A stretch of 64,000 bases of DNA from Oceanirhabdus seepicola (GCF_023684385.1 NZ_JAGSOJ010000005.1:305982-369981); one strand, 5' to 3'; counted from the stretch's first letter, positions 25,596-34,940 are shown. The notes: generated by a model not told the origin, from the sequence alone. Program-made: numbers and translations.

Positions 25596-25775
25596 AATAT
25601 CACTCCTTAAACTTTTTTATAATATTTTAATTCATCAAAAATATTATACCACTTTTTATTATTCTTCGTAAATTTAGCAGAAAAACTTCGTTACTTGAAT
25701 ATTTTTTATTAAATAGAAAAAAATAAGTATATAGTGTATTTTATCCCAAAATAATCATTATGGAGGTTTATTAGT

Positions 25776-26480
25776 ATGAATTTTAGAAAAACATTTGTAT
25801 TCTTATCAATTTTTGTGTTCTCTTTATGTAATATAGTATTTGCTATTTCACCTATTACTATTAAAACTAAGGAAGTTAAATATAAAACTAATTATTTCAA
25901 GTCAAATCTTAAAATACCAGTAATTAATGAGTTAACCAATACATCACTCAAAGATAATATTAACAAAAAATTTGACAATCAAGCAAACATACTCAAAGAT
26001 GATATCGAATCCTTAGCTAAAAGATATTATGATGAAGCAAAAAAAGAAGGTTTAACAATAACCCCTTATATTGTCTCTACAGACTATGAAGTTAAATTAA
26101 ACGATAATAATATGCTAAGTATATTAAATGCCTTCTATGAGTATACTGGTGGTGCTCATGGCAATTATTATTATAACTCCACCACAATTGATTTATCAAA
26201 AGATACAGAAGTTATATTATCATCCCTATTTAAAGAGAATTTCGATTATAAAGATACAATTATAAAAAAGATACATAAAGATATGGATCTTGACCCTGAA
26301 TCTTACTTCAAAAATGCCAAATCATTAATAAACAGTATTTCTAATGATACTAAATTTTATTTAGAAGAAGACAATTTAGTTGTTTATTATGATCTTTACG
26401 AAATAGCGCCATATTCAACAGGTGTTCCCGAGTTTAAAATACCTCTTAAATCATTCTCTACAGGATATATCTATAATTAA
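25776..26480 (+). CDS. Exported DUF4163/DUF3298 (RsiV C-terminal-like) protein
   Basis: A 234-residue secreted protein with a cleavable-type signal peptide (MNFRKTFVFLSIFVFSLCNI, then VFA). The mature part has a DUF4163-like first half and a DUF3298 second half with the typical EYTGGAHGNYYYNSTTIDL motif (about 123-141) and the ending VVYYDLYEIAPYSTGVPEFKIPL. The same domains form the lysozyme-binding sensor part of the anti-sigma factor RsiV, but no membrane helix or anti-sigma segment is present here. TGGAGG precedes the ATG. The ligand is unknown. Confidence 0.82.
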   Translation: MNFRKTFVFLSIFVFSLCNIVFAISPITIKTKEVKYKTNYFKSNLKIPVINELTNTSLKDNINKKFDNQANILKDDIESLAKRYYDEAKKEGLTITPYIVSTDYEVKLNDNNMLSILNAFYEYTGGAHGNYYYNSTTIDLSKDTEVILSSLFKENFDYKDTIIKKIHKDMDLDPESYFKNAKSLINSISNDTKFYLEEDNLVVYYDLYEIAPYSTGVPEFKIPLKSFSTGYIYN

Positions 26481-26484
26481 AACT

Positions 26485-26565
26485 GAATGTATAATTGATA
26501 ATAGATAATGTATAATGATAGATGCTTCTCACTTGCGTGAGGAGCTATATTTTATTTTTCTTTAG
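26485..26565. repeat. Two-module repeat family, long copy: left module
   Basis: The module begins with AATGTATAATTGATAATAG-type units, contains the hairpin GCTTCTCAC/GTGAGGAGC (26524-26532 and 26537-26545) and ends ATTTTATTTTTCTTTAG. It aligns along its length with 11667-11721. The hairpin arms differ from that copy on both sides while still pairing (one G-U), suggesting the structure is kept. Its outer tract GATAATAGATAATGTATAAT is an imperfect inverted repeat of the right module's outer tract at about 27937-27962. Confidence 0.68.
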
Positions 26566-26685
26566 GCCAAGGATTGTTTTATGCATTTTATTCACCTAAC
26601 ATGCGAGTTAATTCGCATGCTGCGTTATGGGTTTGACTGAATGGTTATGTTAGCATTAAGTTATTAAATTCAAGGGGGTAATTTT

Positions 26686-27801
26686 ATGGCAACAGTTAAA
26701 CTTAAAATTGCAGATTTAAGGAAAGATAAAAGAATATCACAACAGGATTTAGCAGATGTATTAGGAGTATCTTTCCAATCAGTTAGCAAATGGGAAACAG
26801 GTACAACAATGCCTGATATTACGTTATTACCAAACATAGCTGAGTATTTTAATGTCTCTGTAGATGAATTATTGGGTCTTAAACCGCTACGTCAGCAAGA
26901 ATACATACCAAGAGACTCAGATAATCGTGATAATTGGAATGGAAAGACCGATAAACTTTATAAAAATAGAAAATACTTTTGGAATGATGACTATCTAAGA
27001 TTTCTTGTAAAAACCGTTTGGCGAATAGAATCACCAATTGATGTTATTGAATTTAGATGCGGAGAAGGTTACTTAGGTATGAAATTACTTGAGATTTTAC
27101 CTAAGGGAAGTACCTATACAGGGGTTGATAACGAATATTTTATTAATAAAGCGAAATTTAATTTTAGTAATACTGAGTTTGATGCAAAGTTCATAATGTC
27201 AGACATATATTCCCTTGAAACTGATAAACAATATGATATAGCTATCTGCCAAGCTGGATTGCGACATATGAACAAGCCAATGGAAGTATTAAAAAAAATG
27301 ATTGCTTCTGTTAAGAACGGCAGTCTTGTTGCTTGTGTAGATGTTAATAGAGAATTTGAAAATGACGGATTATATATTGATGATATTAGTTATGATTATC
27401 TTTGCACATCCTTTGATTTTCATAAGGTATGGAAGAAAGAATTGGAGTATGAAGGTAGAGATTATGCAATCGGAATGCGCTTACCATTTTATATGCAGCA
27501 GTTAGGTCTCCATGATATTGATATTCGCATGAATGATAAAGTGATGTATGTAAATCCCTATATGGAAGATTACCAGGAAAAAGTACAAGATTTCATTGAA
27601 ATCAATGGATGGGATGAATCTTTTAGTATATCCAGCAAAGAAAATACTATTGAATTATTTATGAATCGAGGAATTGATAGAGTTGATGCAGAAGCATATA
27701 TTAAAATGCAATCACGAATAGCAAAACATTTTAAAAACACCGAAAATAGAAAATCATTTTTAAAAGTACATGGATTACTAATTGCATACGGAAGAAAATA
27801 A
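26686..27801 (+). CDS. XRE-type HTH fused to a class I SAM-dependent methyltransferase
   Basis: A 371-residue fusion. Residues 5-63 are an XRE helix-turn-helix (RISQQDLADVLGVSFQSVSK, WETGTTMPDITLLP, then VSVDELLGL). From about residue 95 a Rossmann methyltransferase follows: motif I IEFRCGEGYLGMKLLEI (121-137), motif II STYTGVDNE, and YDIAICQAGLRHMNKPMEVL. Such proteins may sense and modify a small molecule or act as regulators, but the substrate is unknown. AAGGGGG precedes the ATG. The gene lies alone between the two modules of a repeat and uses CGT, CGC and GCG codons more than its neighbours, which suggests acquisition. Confidence 0.82.
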   Translation: MATVKLKIADLRKDKRISQQDLADVLGVSFQSVSKWETGTTMPDITLLPNIAEYFNVSVDELLGLKPLRQQEYIPRDSDNRDNWNGKTDKLYKNRKYFWNDDYLRFLVKTVWRIESPIDVIEFRCGEGYLGMKLLEILPKGSTYTGVDNEYFINKAKFNFSNTEFDAKFIMSDIYSLETDKQYDIAICQAGLRHMNKPMEVLKKMIASVKNGSLVACVDVNREFENDGLYIDDISYDYLCTSFDFHKVWKKELEYEGRDYAIGMRLPFYMQQLGLHDIDIRMNDKVMYVNPYMEDYQEKVQDFIEINGWDESFSISSKENTIELFMNRGIDRVDAEAYIKMQSRIAKHFKNTENRKSFLKVHGLLIAYGRK

Positions 27802-27832
27802 ACTTATTTAACTATAAGCTACAAATACTAAA

Positions 27833-27860
27833 TTAAGGGAATCTCAATAGATTCCCTTAA
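27833..27860. terminator. Hairpin after the HTH-methyltransferase gene
   Basis: TTAAGGGAATCT and AGATTCCCTTAA form a perfect 12-bp stem with a CAAT loop, 31 bp after the stop codon. A clear T-run is lacking on the plus strand, so termination may be weak. Confidence 0.65.
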
Positions 27861-27900
27861 AATTATCATATTATAAACACTATTTTATAACAGAACTAAG

Positions 27901-27962
27901 ATTAAAATTTCTCCAAAAGAAATGTCAATCATTCTCCATTATACATTATCAACTATCCATTA
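27901..27962. repeat. Two-module repeat family, long copy: right module
   Basis: ATTAAAATTTCTCCAAAAG, AAATGTCAATCATTCTCC and an outer tract of ATTATACATTATCAACTATC match the right module at 11829-11890 up to the tract, which differs in sequence but has the same short-unit texture. The outer tract is inverted relative to the left module's (about 18 of 21 positions match). It ends 8 bp before the purA stop codon. Confidence 0.68.
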
Positions 27963-27970
27963 CGCTTTTC

Positions 27971-29260
27971 TTAAAGTTCTTTACGCACTCTAATAGTCTG
28001 GCTTCTCTTTGGTCCAACAGATACAATCGCAACCTTAACATCTGTTAATTCTTCAATTCTCTTTATATATGCTTTTGCATTTGGATGTAAATCATCATAT
28101 GTTCTTGCATCTGCTACTGATTCATCCCATCCATCTAATACCTCGTAAATAGGCTCACACTTTGCTAAGTCTTCAAGACTAGCTGGGAAATAATCTATTA
28201 CTTTATCATCAAGCTTATATCCAACACAAATACTTATCTTATCAATTCCAGCTAATGTATCAATTTTAGTTATTACAAGACTTGTTAAACCTGATATTCT
28301 AACAGCACTTTTTAAAATAACAATATCTAACCAACCACATCTTCTTGATCTTCCTGTTGTAACACCATATTCATGTCCAACAGTTCTGATGTGTTCTCCC
28401 ATCTCATTATTAAGTTCTGTAGGAAATGGTCCTTTACCTACTCTTGTTGTATATGCTTTAGCTATTCCTACTGCACTCTCAATTAGAGTTGGACCTACAC
28501 CTACTCCATTACACACTCCACCTGCTGTTGTATTAGAAGATGTAACATATGGGTATGTTCCATAGTCTATATCCAATAAAGTACCTTGAGCGCCCTCAAA
28601 TAGTACATTCTGTCCTTCTTTAATCGCATCATATATTATAACTGATGTATCTTTAATAAATGGTTTTAATTTTTTACCAAACTCTAAATATTCATTGTAA
28701 ATTTTTTCAAAATCAAGAGCCTCTCCTGAAAAAACATTAGTAATCATTTTGTTTTTAATTTCAATATTATTTTTAAGCTTTTCTCTAAGAACATCTGCAT
28801 GTAATAAATCACACATTCTTATTCCGCTTCTTTCAACCTTATCAGTATAACAAGGACCTATTCCTTTTCCTGTTGTACCTATATTATCTTTTCCTCTTGC
28901 TATTTCCTTTAATCTATCTAACTCTTTATGATAAGGCATAATAACATTGGCTCTATCACTAATAGCTAATTTCTCTGGCGTTACCTTTGTGCCTAATCCT
29001 TCTAAATACTCTATCTCTGTGAATAAAGCTTTAGGGTCTATAACTACACCATTTCCAAGAATATTTAATTTTTCGTCATGTAATATTCCAGATGGTATTA
29101 AATGCAGCTTATATTCCTTTTCTCCTACTACAACAGTATGCCCTGCGTTATTTCCCCCTTGGAATCTGGCAACTACATTAGCCTCTTCAGCAAGATAATC
29201 AGTCATCTTACCTTTTCCTTCGTCTCCCCACTGAGCTCCTAATACTATATTCACTGACAT
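27971..29260 (-). CDS. purA: Adenylosuccinate synthetase
   Basis: PurA joins IMP and aspartate with GTP to give adenylosuccinate, the first step from IMP to AMP. The 429-residue protein has the N-terminal P-loop VNIVLGAQWGDEGKGKMTD with the catalytic Asp and the NNAGHT motif (HTVVVG follows), the KGIGPCYTDK loop near 135, LFEGAQGTLLDIDYGTYPYVT, and the GTP-binding KIDTL. Length and motifs are complete. It is monocistronic, with the two-module repeat directly downstream and 126 bp separating it from the YhaM-like gene upstream. Confidence 0.97.
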   Translation of the reverse strand: MSVNIVLGAQWGDEGKGKMTDYLAEEANVVARFQGGNNAGHTVVVGEKEYKLHLIPSGILHDEKLNILGNGVVIDPKALFTEIEYLEGLGTKVTPEKLAISDRANVIMPYHKELDRLKEIARGKDNIGTTGKGIGPCYTDKVERSGIRMCDLLHADVLREKLKNNIEIKNKMITNVFSGEALDFEKIYNEYLEFGKKLKPFIKDTSVIIYDAIKEGQNVLFEGAQGTLLDIDYGTYPYVTSSNTTAGGVCNGVGVGPTLIESAVGIAKAYTTRVGKGPFPTELNNEMGEHIRTVGHEYGVTTGRSRRCGWLDIVILKSAVRISGLTSLVITKIDTLAGIDKISICVGYKLDDKVIDYFPASLEDLAKCEPIYEVLDGWDESVADARTYDDLHPNAKAYIKRIEELTDVKVAIVSVGPKRSQTIRVRKEL

Positions 29261-29386
29261 ATAAATTCCTCACTTTCTACACTAGTAGATTTTTATTTAA
29301 ATTACACTCAGTATATTATCAAAGTGTACCTCTATCGTCAACTATTTTTACGAATATTAATCGTAATTTAATAATTTATTTTCGCA

Positions 29387-30340
29387 TTAAAGTTTGTGTT
29401 TATACACACAAATTCCATCTAAGGAATATATTTTCTCCGAAAAAGTTCCTTTTTCACAGTTTTCAATTGCTTTTTTCATATCATACATTCTTGCATCCAT
29501 TATATCTAAATAGTGCAACATTTCTGCCTCAGGAATCATTGGTTTTTTCGGACTTCCATATTCAGCCTCATAATGATGACTCAAAATCATGTGCTGAATT
29601 AACATAGATATCTCTTCATCAATATTAAGATCTTTTGATATTCTTTCTATATATCTTACACCCATTGTTATATGGCCAAGTAACTGACCTTCAATTGAAT
29701 ATTCATTTACTAATCCTAGTTCATTTGCATTCATTTCTTCGATTTTTGATATATCATGTAGAATTATTCCGGCCATCAACAAATCCCTATTAAGAAAATT
29801 ATATACTTCACATAATCTATTAGCTGACCTTATCATTGTTACTGTATGATAAAGTAATCCACCTTTAATAGCATGATGATTTGATTTTGCTGCTGGATAA
29901 TATAATAAATCTTCCATCTTATCTTCTAATACATATTCAAGTAACCTTTTTATATCTATATTTTCAATGTTACTAACTTCATTTTGTATATGTTCAATCA
30001 TTTTTTCAGATTTATATGGTGCAGTTGGAATAAATATATCTAAATCATATTCATTCATATTTTCAATTAATTCAAATGAATCTATTTTAATTTGAAGTTT
30101 TCCCTTCCAATCTAATACATTACCAGATATCTTTATTAATTTATTAGTTTTAAATTGTTCCGCTTGCTCGTCACTGCATTTCCATAGCTTTGCATTTATG
30201 ATACCAGTCCTATCTATTAAATTTATATCCAGAAATTTATTATTACTGCCATTAGTTAATCTACATGTTACATCTTTAATAAGATATACTTCTCTTATCT
30301 TATCACCATTTTGTAATAGTGAAATATTTTTTCTTTCCAT
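29387..30340 (-). CDS. YhaM-type 3'-5' exoribonuclease (OB fold plus HD domain)
   Basis: A 317-residue protein with an N-terminal OB-type nucleic-acid-binding fold (VYLIKDVTCRLTNGSNNKFL, about 19-38) and a central HD phosphohydrolase domain: KGGLLYHTVTMIRSA supplies the first His, LLMAGIILHDISKIEE the HD pair, and MILSHHYEAEYGSPKKP the following His motif. This is the layout of Bacillus YhaM, which trims RNA and DNA from the 3' end with Mn2+. It ends the response regulator-kinase-membrane protein gene string (19 bp gap). I leave the symbol blank because paralogues exist. Confidence 0.85.
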   Translation of the reverse strand: MERKNISLLQNGDKIREVYLIKDVTCRLTNGSNNKFLDINLIDRTGIINAKLWKCSDEQAEQFKTNKLIKISGNVLDWKGKLQIKIDSFELIENMNEYDLDIFIPTAPYKSEKMIEHIQNEVSNIENIDIKRLLEYVLEDKMEDLLYYPAAKSNHHAIKGGLLYHTVTMIRSANRLCEVYNFLNRDLLMAGIILHDISKIEEMNANELGLVNEYSIEGQLLGHITMGVRYIERISKDLNIDEEISMLIQHMILSHHYEAEYGSPKKPMIPEAEMLHYLDIMDARMYDMKKAIENCEKGTFSEKIYSLDGICVYKHKL

Positions 30341-30359
30341 TGTTGCCTCCTCTTAATTA

Positions 30360-31190
30360 TTAATTAGGCTTTTGGAGTAAATTGATGTATGACCAATATT
30401 CCAAGCTTTCTTTTTTATTATATATACTTTTAACTTTAGCTGACTTATTACTTTTATCTAAAAGCATATTTTTTTCTATATTCTTATTATCACTGTTTAT
30501 CTCCATTTTGAAAACATCATTTTCAAAATTAATAAATTTATAATCACATATTATTGTTCCACTATTATTTACAATAATAACCTCATTATTATTATTAAAA
30601 TAATATTCAACTTCATTTATTTCATCTTTCCAATGACCTAATATTATATTACTTATATTTTCTTCAACTAATTTTTCCCTATCAATAGGGTTTATTTCTC
30701 TCTCAATACTTGTATATATTTGAATATATGAATCTTCAAGAGTTTTGATTATTGACTTTTTATTGTTAAGGAATAATTCAACTTCCTCAATATTATTTTC
30801 AACTAATTTTGTAAGAATAAGGACATTCATATCATAATTTTCTTCCATTAACCCACTAATCTGTAAAATGTCTTTCTTTAACCTATTGTTTTGCCCTATA
30901 TTCTCAAGTCCTATATATGTATTTTTCTGATCTTTAATAAATTGATTTAACCTTTGATAATCTTCATCTATTATTTCTTGTCCTTTGAGCTTGTTAACTT
31001 CTTCATCTATCTTATTGTCAATTTTTTTGAAATTTTCAACTGATACTATTATTTCATCTCTAGTTGTTTTAACTATTTCAATTTCTGATTTATGGAATAA
31101 AATATTGTATGCAAAAAATGCATTTATTCCTATCAATACTGTTAAAAGTATTCCTACTGTTAACATATTTTTTATTTTCCTTTTATCCAT
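30360..31190 (-). CDS. Membrane-anchored extracytoplasmic protein of unknown function
   Basis: A 276-residue protein with one N-terminal helix (KIKNMLTVGILLTVLIGINA, then FFAYN) and no other membrane segment, so it should face outward. Residues about 35-150 are charged and helical, coiled-coil-like; the C-terminal part (about 175-270) is rich in Asn, Ile and Glu. No known domain is recognised. The ATG at 31190 has AGGGAGG upstream and is preferred to the longer frame. It is 47 bp after the third sensor kinase and 19 bp before the YhaM-like gene, so it may be a partner or target of that kinase. Confidence 0.65.
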   Translation of the reverse strand: MDKRKIKNMLTVGILLTVLIGINAFFAYNILFHKSEIEIVKTTRDEIIVSVENFKKIDNKIDEEVNKLKGQEIIDEDYQRLNQFIKDQKNTYIGLENIGQNNRLKKDILQISGLMEENYDMNVLILTKLVENNIEEVELFLNNKKSIIKTLEDSYIQIYTSIEREINPIDREKLVEENISNIILGHWKDEINEVEYYFNNNNEVIIVNNSGTIICDYKFINFENDVFKMEINSDNKNIEKNMLLDKSNKSAKVKSIYNKKESLEYWSYINLLQKPN

Positions 31191-31237
31191 ACAATCCTCC
31201 CTAATTAACAACGTTTATTCAAAATATTTCATTAATC

Positions 31238-32650
31238 TTATTTAATATGATTATATTTTTTAGGTATTTTAATCTCAAATTCACACCCACTATCTGTATC
31301 ATTAAGATTAATAACGCCATTATGCCTTTCAATAATATTTTCTGCAATTGCTAACCCTAGTCCTGTACCTCCTGTCTTTGAATTACGTGATTCATCGCCT
31401 CTGATAAATGGCTTGAATATTATATTCTTCATTTCCTTTGGAATACCATGACCATTGTCTTTAATTATAATTATTACATTATCTCCACTCTCAATAAGTG
31501 AAATAAATAATATTGTCCCATGATCATTATATTTTATAGCATTATTTATAATATTACTTATTGCCCTATCTAGTTGTTTCCAATCAAATGATGTTAATAT
31601 TGCTTTATCTGGAATTGAAAAATCATATTCAAATTCTTTTTCTTCAAATTGAGGAATGTAAATTGCTATGAGTTCTCTTAGAAATTCACAAATATCGTTC
31701 AATTCAAATTTAATTTTATACTCTTCACTTTGTAACTTTGAATACTCAAATAATTCTCTAATAAGATTATTTGCTCTCACAGAATTTCTATTTATTATGT
31801 TGAGCATTTCTAATCTCTTTTCATTACTCACATTATCGTTTTTAATTAGGAATTCTGAATAACCTTGTATACTTGTTAAAGGATTTTTTAAATCATGGGA
31901 TATATCTAATATCATTTGTTTTCTAACTTGTTCGGATTTATTTTTTAGTTCACTTTCATCTTGAATTTTTTCTGCCATATGATTAAATGCTTTTTTCACT
32001 TCTACAATTTCCTGGATTGAGTCTTTAATATCAGTCCTTACTGAATAATCGCCTTCCTTCATCTTATCTATGCTCTTTAATAAATCTGTTAAAGGTTTTA
32101 CAAATGTTTTTGATGTTATTTTAGAGTATATTAATACTGATACCATAATAAATAACCCTATTACAAATACTGAAACCTTCTGTTTTAAGTTTGTTAAATT
32201 TGCCTCATTTAAATCACCATCAGTCAATCCAATATGTTCGATATCACTAGGTAATCCAATGATGACCATATTGTCCGTTTCTAAATCAAATTTTATAGTA
32301 GTATTATAATTTTTTCTCTTTCCACTAACTATAATCTTTAGGAATTCAACTAGTGTATATTCATATCCTTCCTTCAAGTTACTATTTTCTTCATATATTA
32401 TTGTAAGATTATCATCTATTATTTCATAAAATCCTCCATATCCAATTATCTTGTTTATATCTTCATTCTCTTTCAACACTATTTCATATTCATTATCATC
32501 TAAAATTATCATTGGGGATTCATTAAAAAATTCTAAAATTACGTATCCAAAGAAAATAGTAATACAAAAAAGAATTAATAGAATTATTATTATTACATAA
32601 TTCACTAATAATTTATTTGATAACTTAACTTTTTTGTTATTCATTTTCAT
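31238..32650 (-). CDS. Membrane sensor histidine kinase (third two-component system)
   Basis: A 470-residue kinase. Membrane helices lie at about 16-40 (NYVIIIILLILFCITIFFGY) and 159-177 (VSVFVIGLFIMVSVLIYSK), flanking an extracytoplasmic region of about 115 residues. HAMP (178-230), phospho-His252 in LDISHDLKNPLTS, N-box AISNIINNAIKYN, G1 IKDNGHGI and G2 GGTGLGLAI are intact. Its ATG overlaps the stop of the response regulator by one base. The ligand is unknown. Confidence 0.92.
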   Translation of the reverse strand: MKMNNKKVKLSNKLLVNYVIIIILLILFCITIFFGYVILEFFNESPMIILDDNEYEIVLKENEDINKIIGYGGFYEIIDDNLTIIYEENSNLKEGYEYTLVEFLKIIVSGKRKNYNTTIKFDLETDNMVIIGLPSDIEHIGLTDGDLNEANLTNLKQKVSVFVIGLFIMVSVLIYSKITSKTFVKPLTDLLKSIDKMKEGDYSVRTDIKDSIQEIVEVKKAFNHMAEKIQDESELKNKSEQVRKQMILDISHDLKNPLTSIQGYSEFLIKNDNVSNEKRLEMLNIINRNSVRANNLIRELFEYSKLQSEEYKIKFELNDICEFLRELIAIYIPQFEEKEFEYDFSIPDKAILTSFDWKQLDRAISNIINNAIKYNDHGTILFISLIESGDNVIIIIKDNGHGIPKEMKNIIFKPFIRGDESRNSKTGGTGLGLAIAENIIERHNGVINLNDTDSGCEFEIKIPKKYNHIK

Positions 32651-33336
32651 TATTTTTTCTCCATTTTATATCCAATTCCTCTTATCGTTTTAAGATATGA
32701 TGGACTCTTTGGATTTACCTCTATTTTATCTCTCAGATGGCTTATATGTACCATAATTGTATTTGAATCACCATAATAGTCTTCTTCCCAAACATTTTCA
32801 TATAACTGTTTCTTTGTAAATACCCTTCCAATATTATTCATAAATAAATAAAGAAGTTTATATTCTTTAGCATTTAATTGTATTATTTCCCCATCCTTTT
32901 TTACTTCACAACTCTTCTTATCAAGAATTAAATCTCCACATATAAGCTCTTCTCTATTCTTATGTGAATAAGCAAGATATCTTCTTAAATGAGCTTGAAC
33001 TCTTGCTATTACTTCACTAGGACTAAAAGGTTTACTCACATAATCATCTGCACCTAATCCAAGTCCCAATATTTTATCTTCATCTTCCCCTCTTGCAGTA
33101 ATAAATATTATGGGAATATCACTTTCTTCTCGTATAGATTTAATAACTTTAAATCCATTTACTTTTGGCATCATAACATCTAGTAAAGCTATATCAATTT
33201 TTTCCCTATTAAAAATTTCAAGAGCTTCTTCTCCATCTTTAGCTGTAAATACTTTATATTCTTGTTTAAGAAGATGTAATTCTAACAATTCTCTTATATC
33301 ACTTTCATCTTCTACAACTAACACTTTTTCATACAT
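32650..33336 (-). CDS. OmpR-family response regulator (third two-component system)
   Basis: A 228-residue regulator: acidic pocket VVEDESD, phospho-Asp53 in IALLDVMMPKVNG, Thr in FITARG, Lys in DDYVSKPFSP, then an OmpR-type winged helix ending SPSYLKTIRGIGYKMEKK. It is the first gene of a likely four-gene operon (regulator, kinase, membrane protein, YhaM-like). A TGGAGG site lies a few bases upstream of the ATG. Confidence 0.92.
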   Translation of the reverse strand: MYEKVLVVEDESDIRELLELHLLKQEYKVFTAKDGEEALEIFNREKIDIALLDVMMPKVNGFKVIKSIREESDIPIIFITARGEDEDKILGLGLGADDYVSKPFSPSEVIARVQAHLRRYLAYSHKNREELICGDLILDKKSCEVKKDGEIIQLNAKEYKLLYLFMNNIGRVFTKKQLYENVWEEDYYGDSNTIMVHISHLRDKIEVNPKSPSYLKTIRGIGYKMEKK

Positions 33337-33425
33337 TAGCTTACCTCCATTAAAACCTCATATTTTTATCTCTAACCAAATAAAAATAGAAATATACGTT
33401 AAGTATATTTCTATTATATAACAAT

Positions 33426-33590
33426 TCAAGGCACATTCAAACAAATAACAAGTCAGTATACTAGTCTATTTTGTTGCCTACTTCATCCTTGGGTTCCACT
33501 GATAGAGCAACTATCAGCGGAATCCAACTCTTTGTATTCCGCAAAATATCCGTCGTATCTTTGACTTGTTATTTATTTTCATATGCCTAA
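33426..33590 (+). repeat. 165-bp inverted-repeat element, full copy
   Basis: Ends: AAGGCACATTCAAACAAATA + ACAAGTCA on the left and TGACTTGTTATT + TATTTTCATATGCCTAA on the right. The interior has a perfect hairpin CTGATAG/CTATCAG with an AGCAA loop, flanked by GGTTCC/GGAATCC and by TATTTTG pairing with CGCAAAATA. It aligns along nearly its whole length with the reverse complement of the copy at 44492-44650. It lies between the dnaB stop codon and the response-regulator start. Confidence 0.78.
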
Positions 33591-33605
33591 ATTATATTTA
33601 CAAAA

Positions 33606-34940
33606 TTATTCTTGATGAATAACTTCAAGTGGAGCAAATTTACTATACTGCCCCAACCAGGCTAATTTTACAGTTCCAACAGGGCCATTTCTCTGTTTTG
33701 CAATTATAACTTCACCAATATTTTTATCTTCAGTATCTTTGTCGTAGTACTCATCTCTATATAAGAACATAGCTAAATCGGCATCCTGCTCTATAGATCC
33801 TGATTCTCTTAAGTCAGAAAGCATTGGTCTATGATCAGCTCTTTGCTCTGGTGCACGAGATAACTGAGAAAGTGCAAGTACAGGACACTCTATTTCCTTA
33901 GCTAATGCTTTAATTGATCTTGATATTTCAGATACCTCTTGCTGACGGCTCTCACTACCTTTTGAGCCTGACATCAGCTGTAGATAGTCTATTACAACCA
34001 TATCAATACCATGTTCCATATTTAATTTTCTACACTTTGATCTCATTTCCATTACTGAGACACCTGCAGTATCATCAATGAATATCTTAGCCCGTGACAG
34101 TGGTCCAGTAGCTTTAGCTATATTCTCCCAATCCCTATCATCTAAGTCACCAGTTCTTAATTTTAACATATCAACATTAGCCTCAGAACAAAGTAATTTA
34201 TATGCCAATTGTTCCTTAGACATCTCAAGCGAAAAAAAGGCAACATTCTTTCCGGCTCTCAGAGCTGCATGCTCTGTAAGATTAAGTACAAATGTAGTTT
34301 TTCCCATAGATGGTCTGGCAGCAATTAGTATCATTTCACCACTTTTAAAACCAGCGGTCATATCATCTAAATCTGGAAATCCAGATGGAACTCCAGATAC
34401 GACACCTTCATTTTGACATATTTTTTCAATTTCATCTAATCCACGTGCAAGAACTGTGCTTATACTCTCAAAATCACTACTTGCGCTCTTCTCTGCAATA
34501 TTAAAAATTCTCTGTCCCGCTAAATCAAGAACACCTTCTACATCATTCTGATTACTATAACTTTTTTCAATTATCTCATTTGATACCCTTATTAATTTTC
34601 TTAATGTAGATTTATCACTTATTATTTTAATATGTGATGCCAAATTTGTTGTAAGTAATGTGGACGATTGTATCTCTGTAATGTGACTTATTCCACCTAC
34701 CCCTTCTAATTTATCCTCTGACTTAAGTTTTTCAACAAGAGTTATCATATCAACAAGTGAATTACTTTGGTAAAGTTCTGATATTGCTCTAAAAAGAATC
34801 TTATGGCTTTCTTTATAGAAATCCTCATCACTAAGGCCTTCTAAAACCTGTGGAATAGTATCATTATCCTTAAGCATTGACCCTATAACTGATTGCTCTG
34901 CATCAATATTATATGGTAAACTCTTTAAGGTATTTTCCAT
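33606..34940 (-). CDS. dnaB: Replicative DNA helicase
   Basis: The hexameric helicase (DnaB of E. coli, called DnaC in B. subtilis) that unwinds the parental strands at the replication fork. At 444 residues it has the N-terminal primase-interaction domain (PYNIDAEQSVIGSMLKD) and a RecA-like C-terminal domain with Walker A AARPSMGKTTF (near 207), the DMVVIDYLQLMSG Walker B and the QLSRAPEQR arginine-finger region. No intein or truncation. It presumably works with the DnaD- and DnaI-like proteins at 19-21 kb. Confidence 0.97.
   Translation of the reverse strand: MENTLKSLPYNIDAEQSVIGSMLKDNDTIPQVLEGLSDEDFYKESHKILFRAISELYQSNSLVDMITLVEKLKSEDKLEGVGGISHITEIQSSTLLTTNLASHIKIISDKSTLRKLIRVSNEIIEKSYSNQNDVEGVLDLAGQRIFNIAEKSASSDFESISTVLARGLDEIEKICQNEGVVSGVPSGFPDLDDMTAGFKSGEMILIAARPSMGKTTFVLNLTEHAALRAGKNVAFFSLEMSKEQLAYKLLCSEANVDMLKLRTGDLDDRDWENIAKATGPLSRAKIFIDDTAGVSVMEMRSKCRKLNMEHGIDMVVIDYLQLMSGSKGSESRQQEVSEISRSIKALAKEIECPVLALSQLSRAPEQRADHRPMLSDLRESGSIEQDADLAMFLYRDEYYDKDTEDKNIGEVIIAKQRNGPVGTVKLAWLGQYSKFAPLEVIHQE

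Noticed and set aside
29261..29386. Possible purine riboswitch before purA
   Set aside because: The gap is AT-rich and lacks the conserved three-way-junction motifs; no terminator pair is visible.
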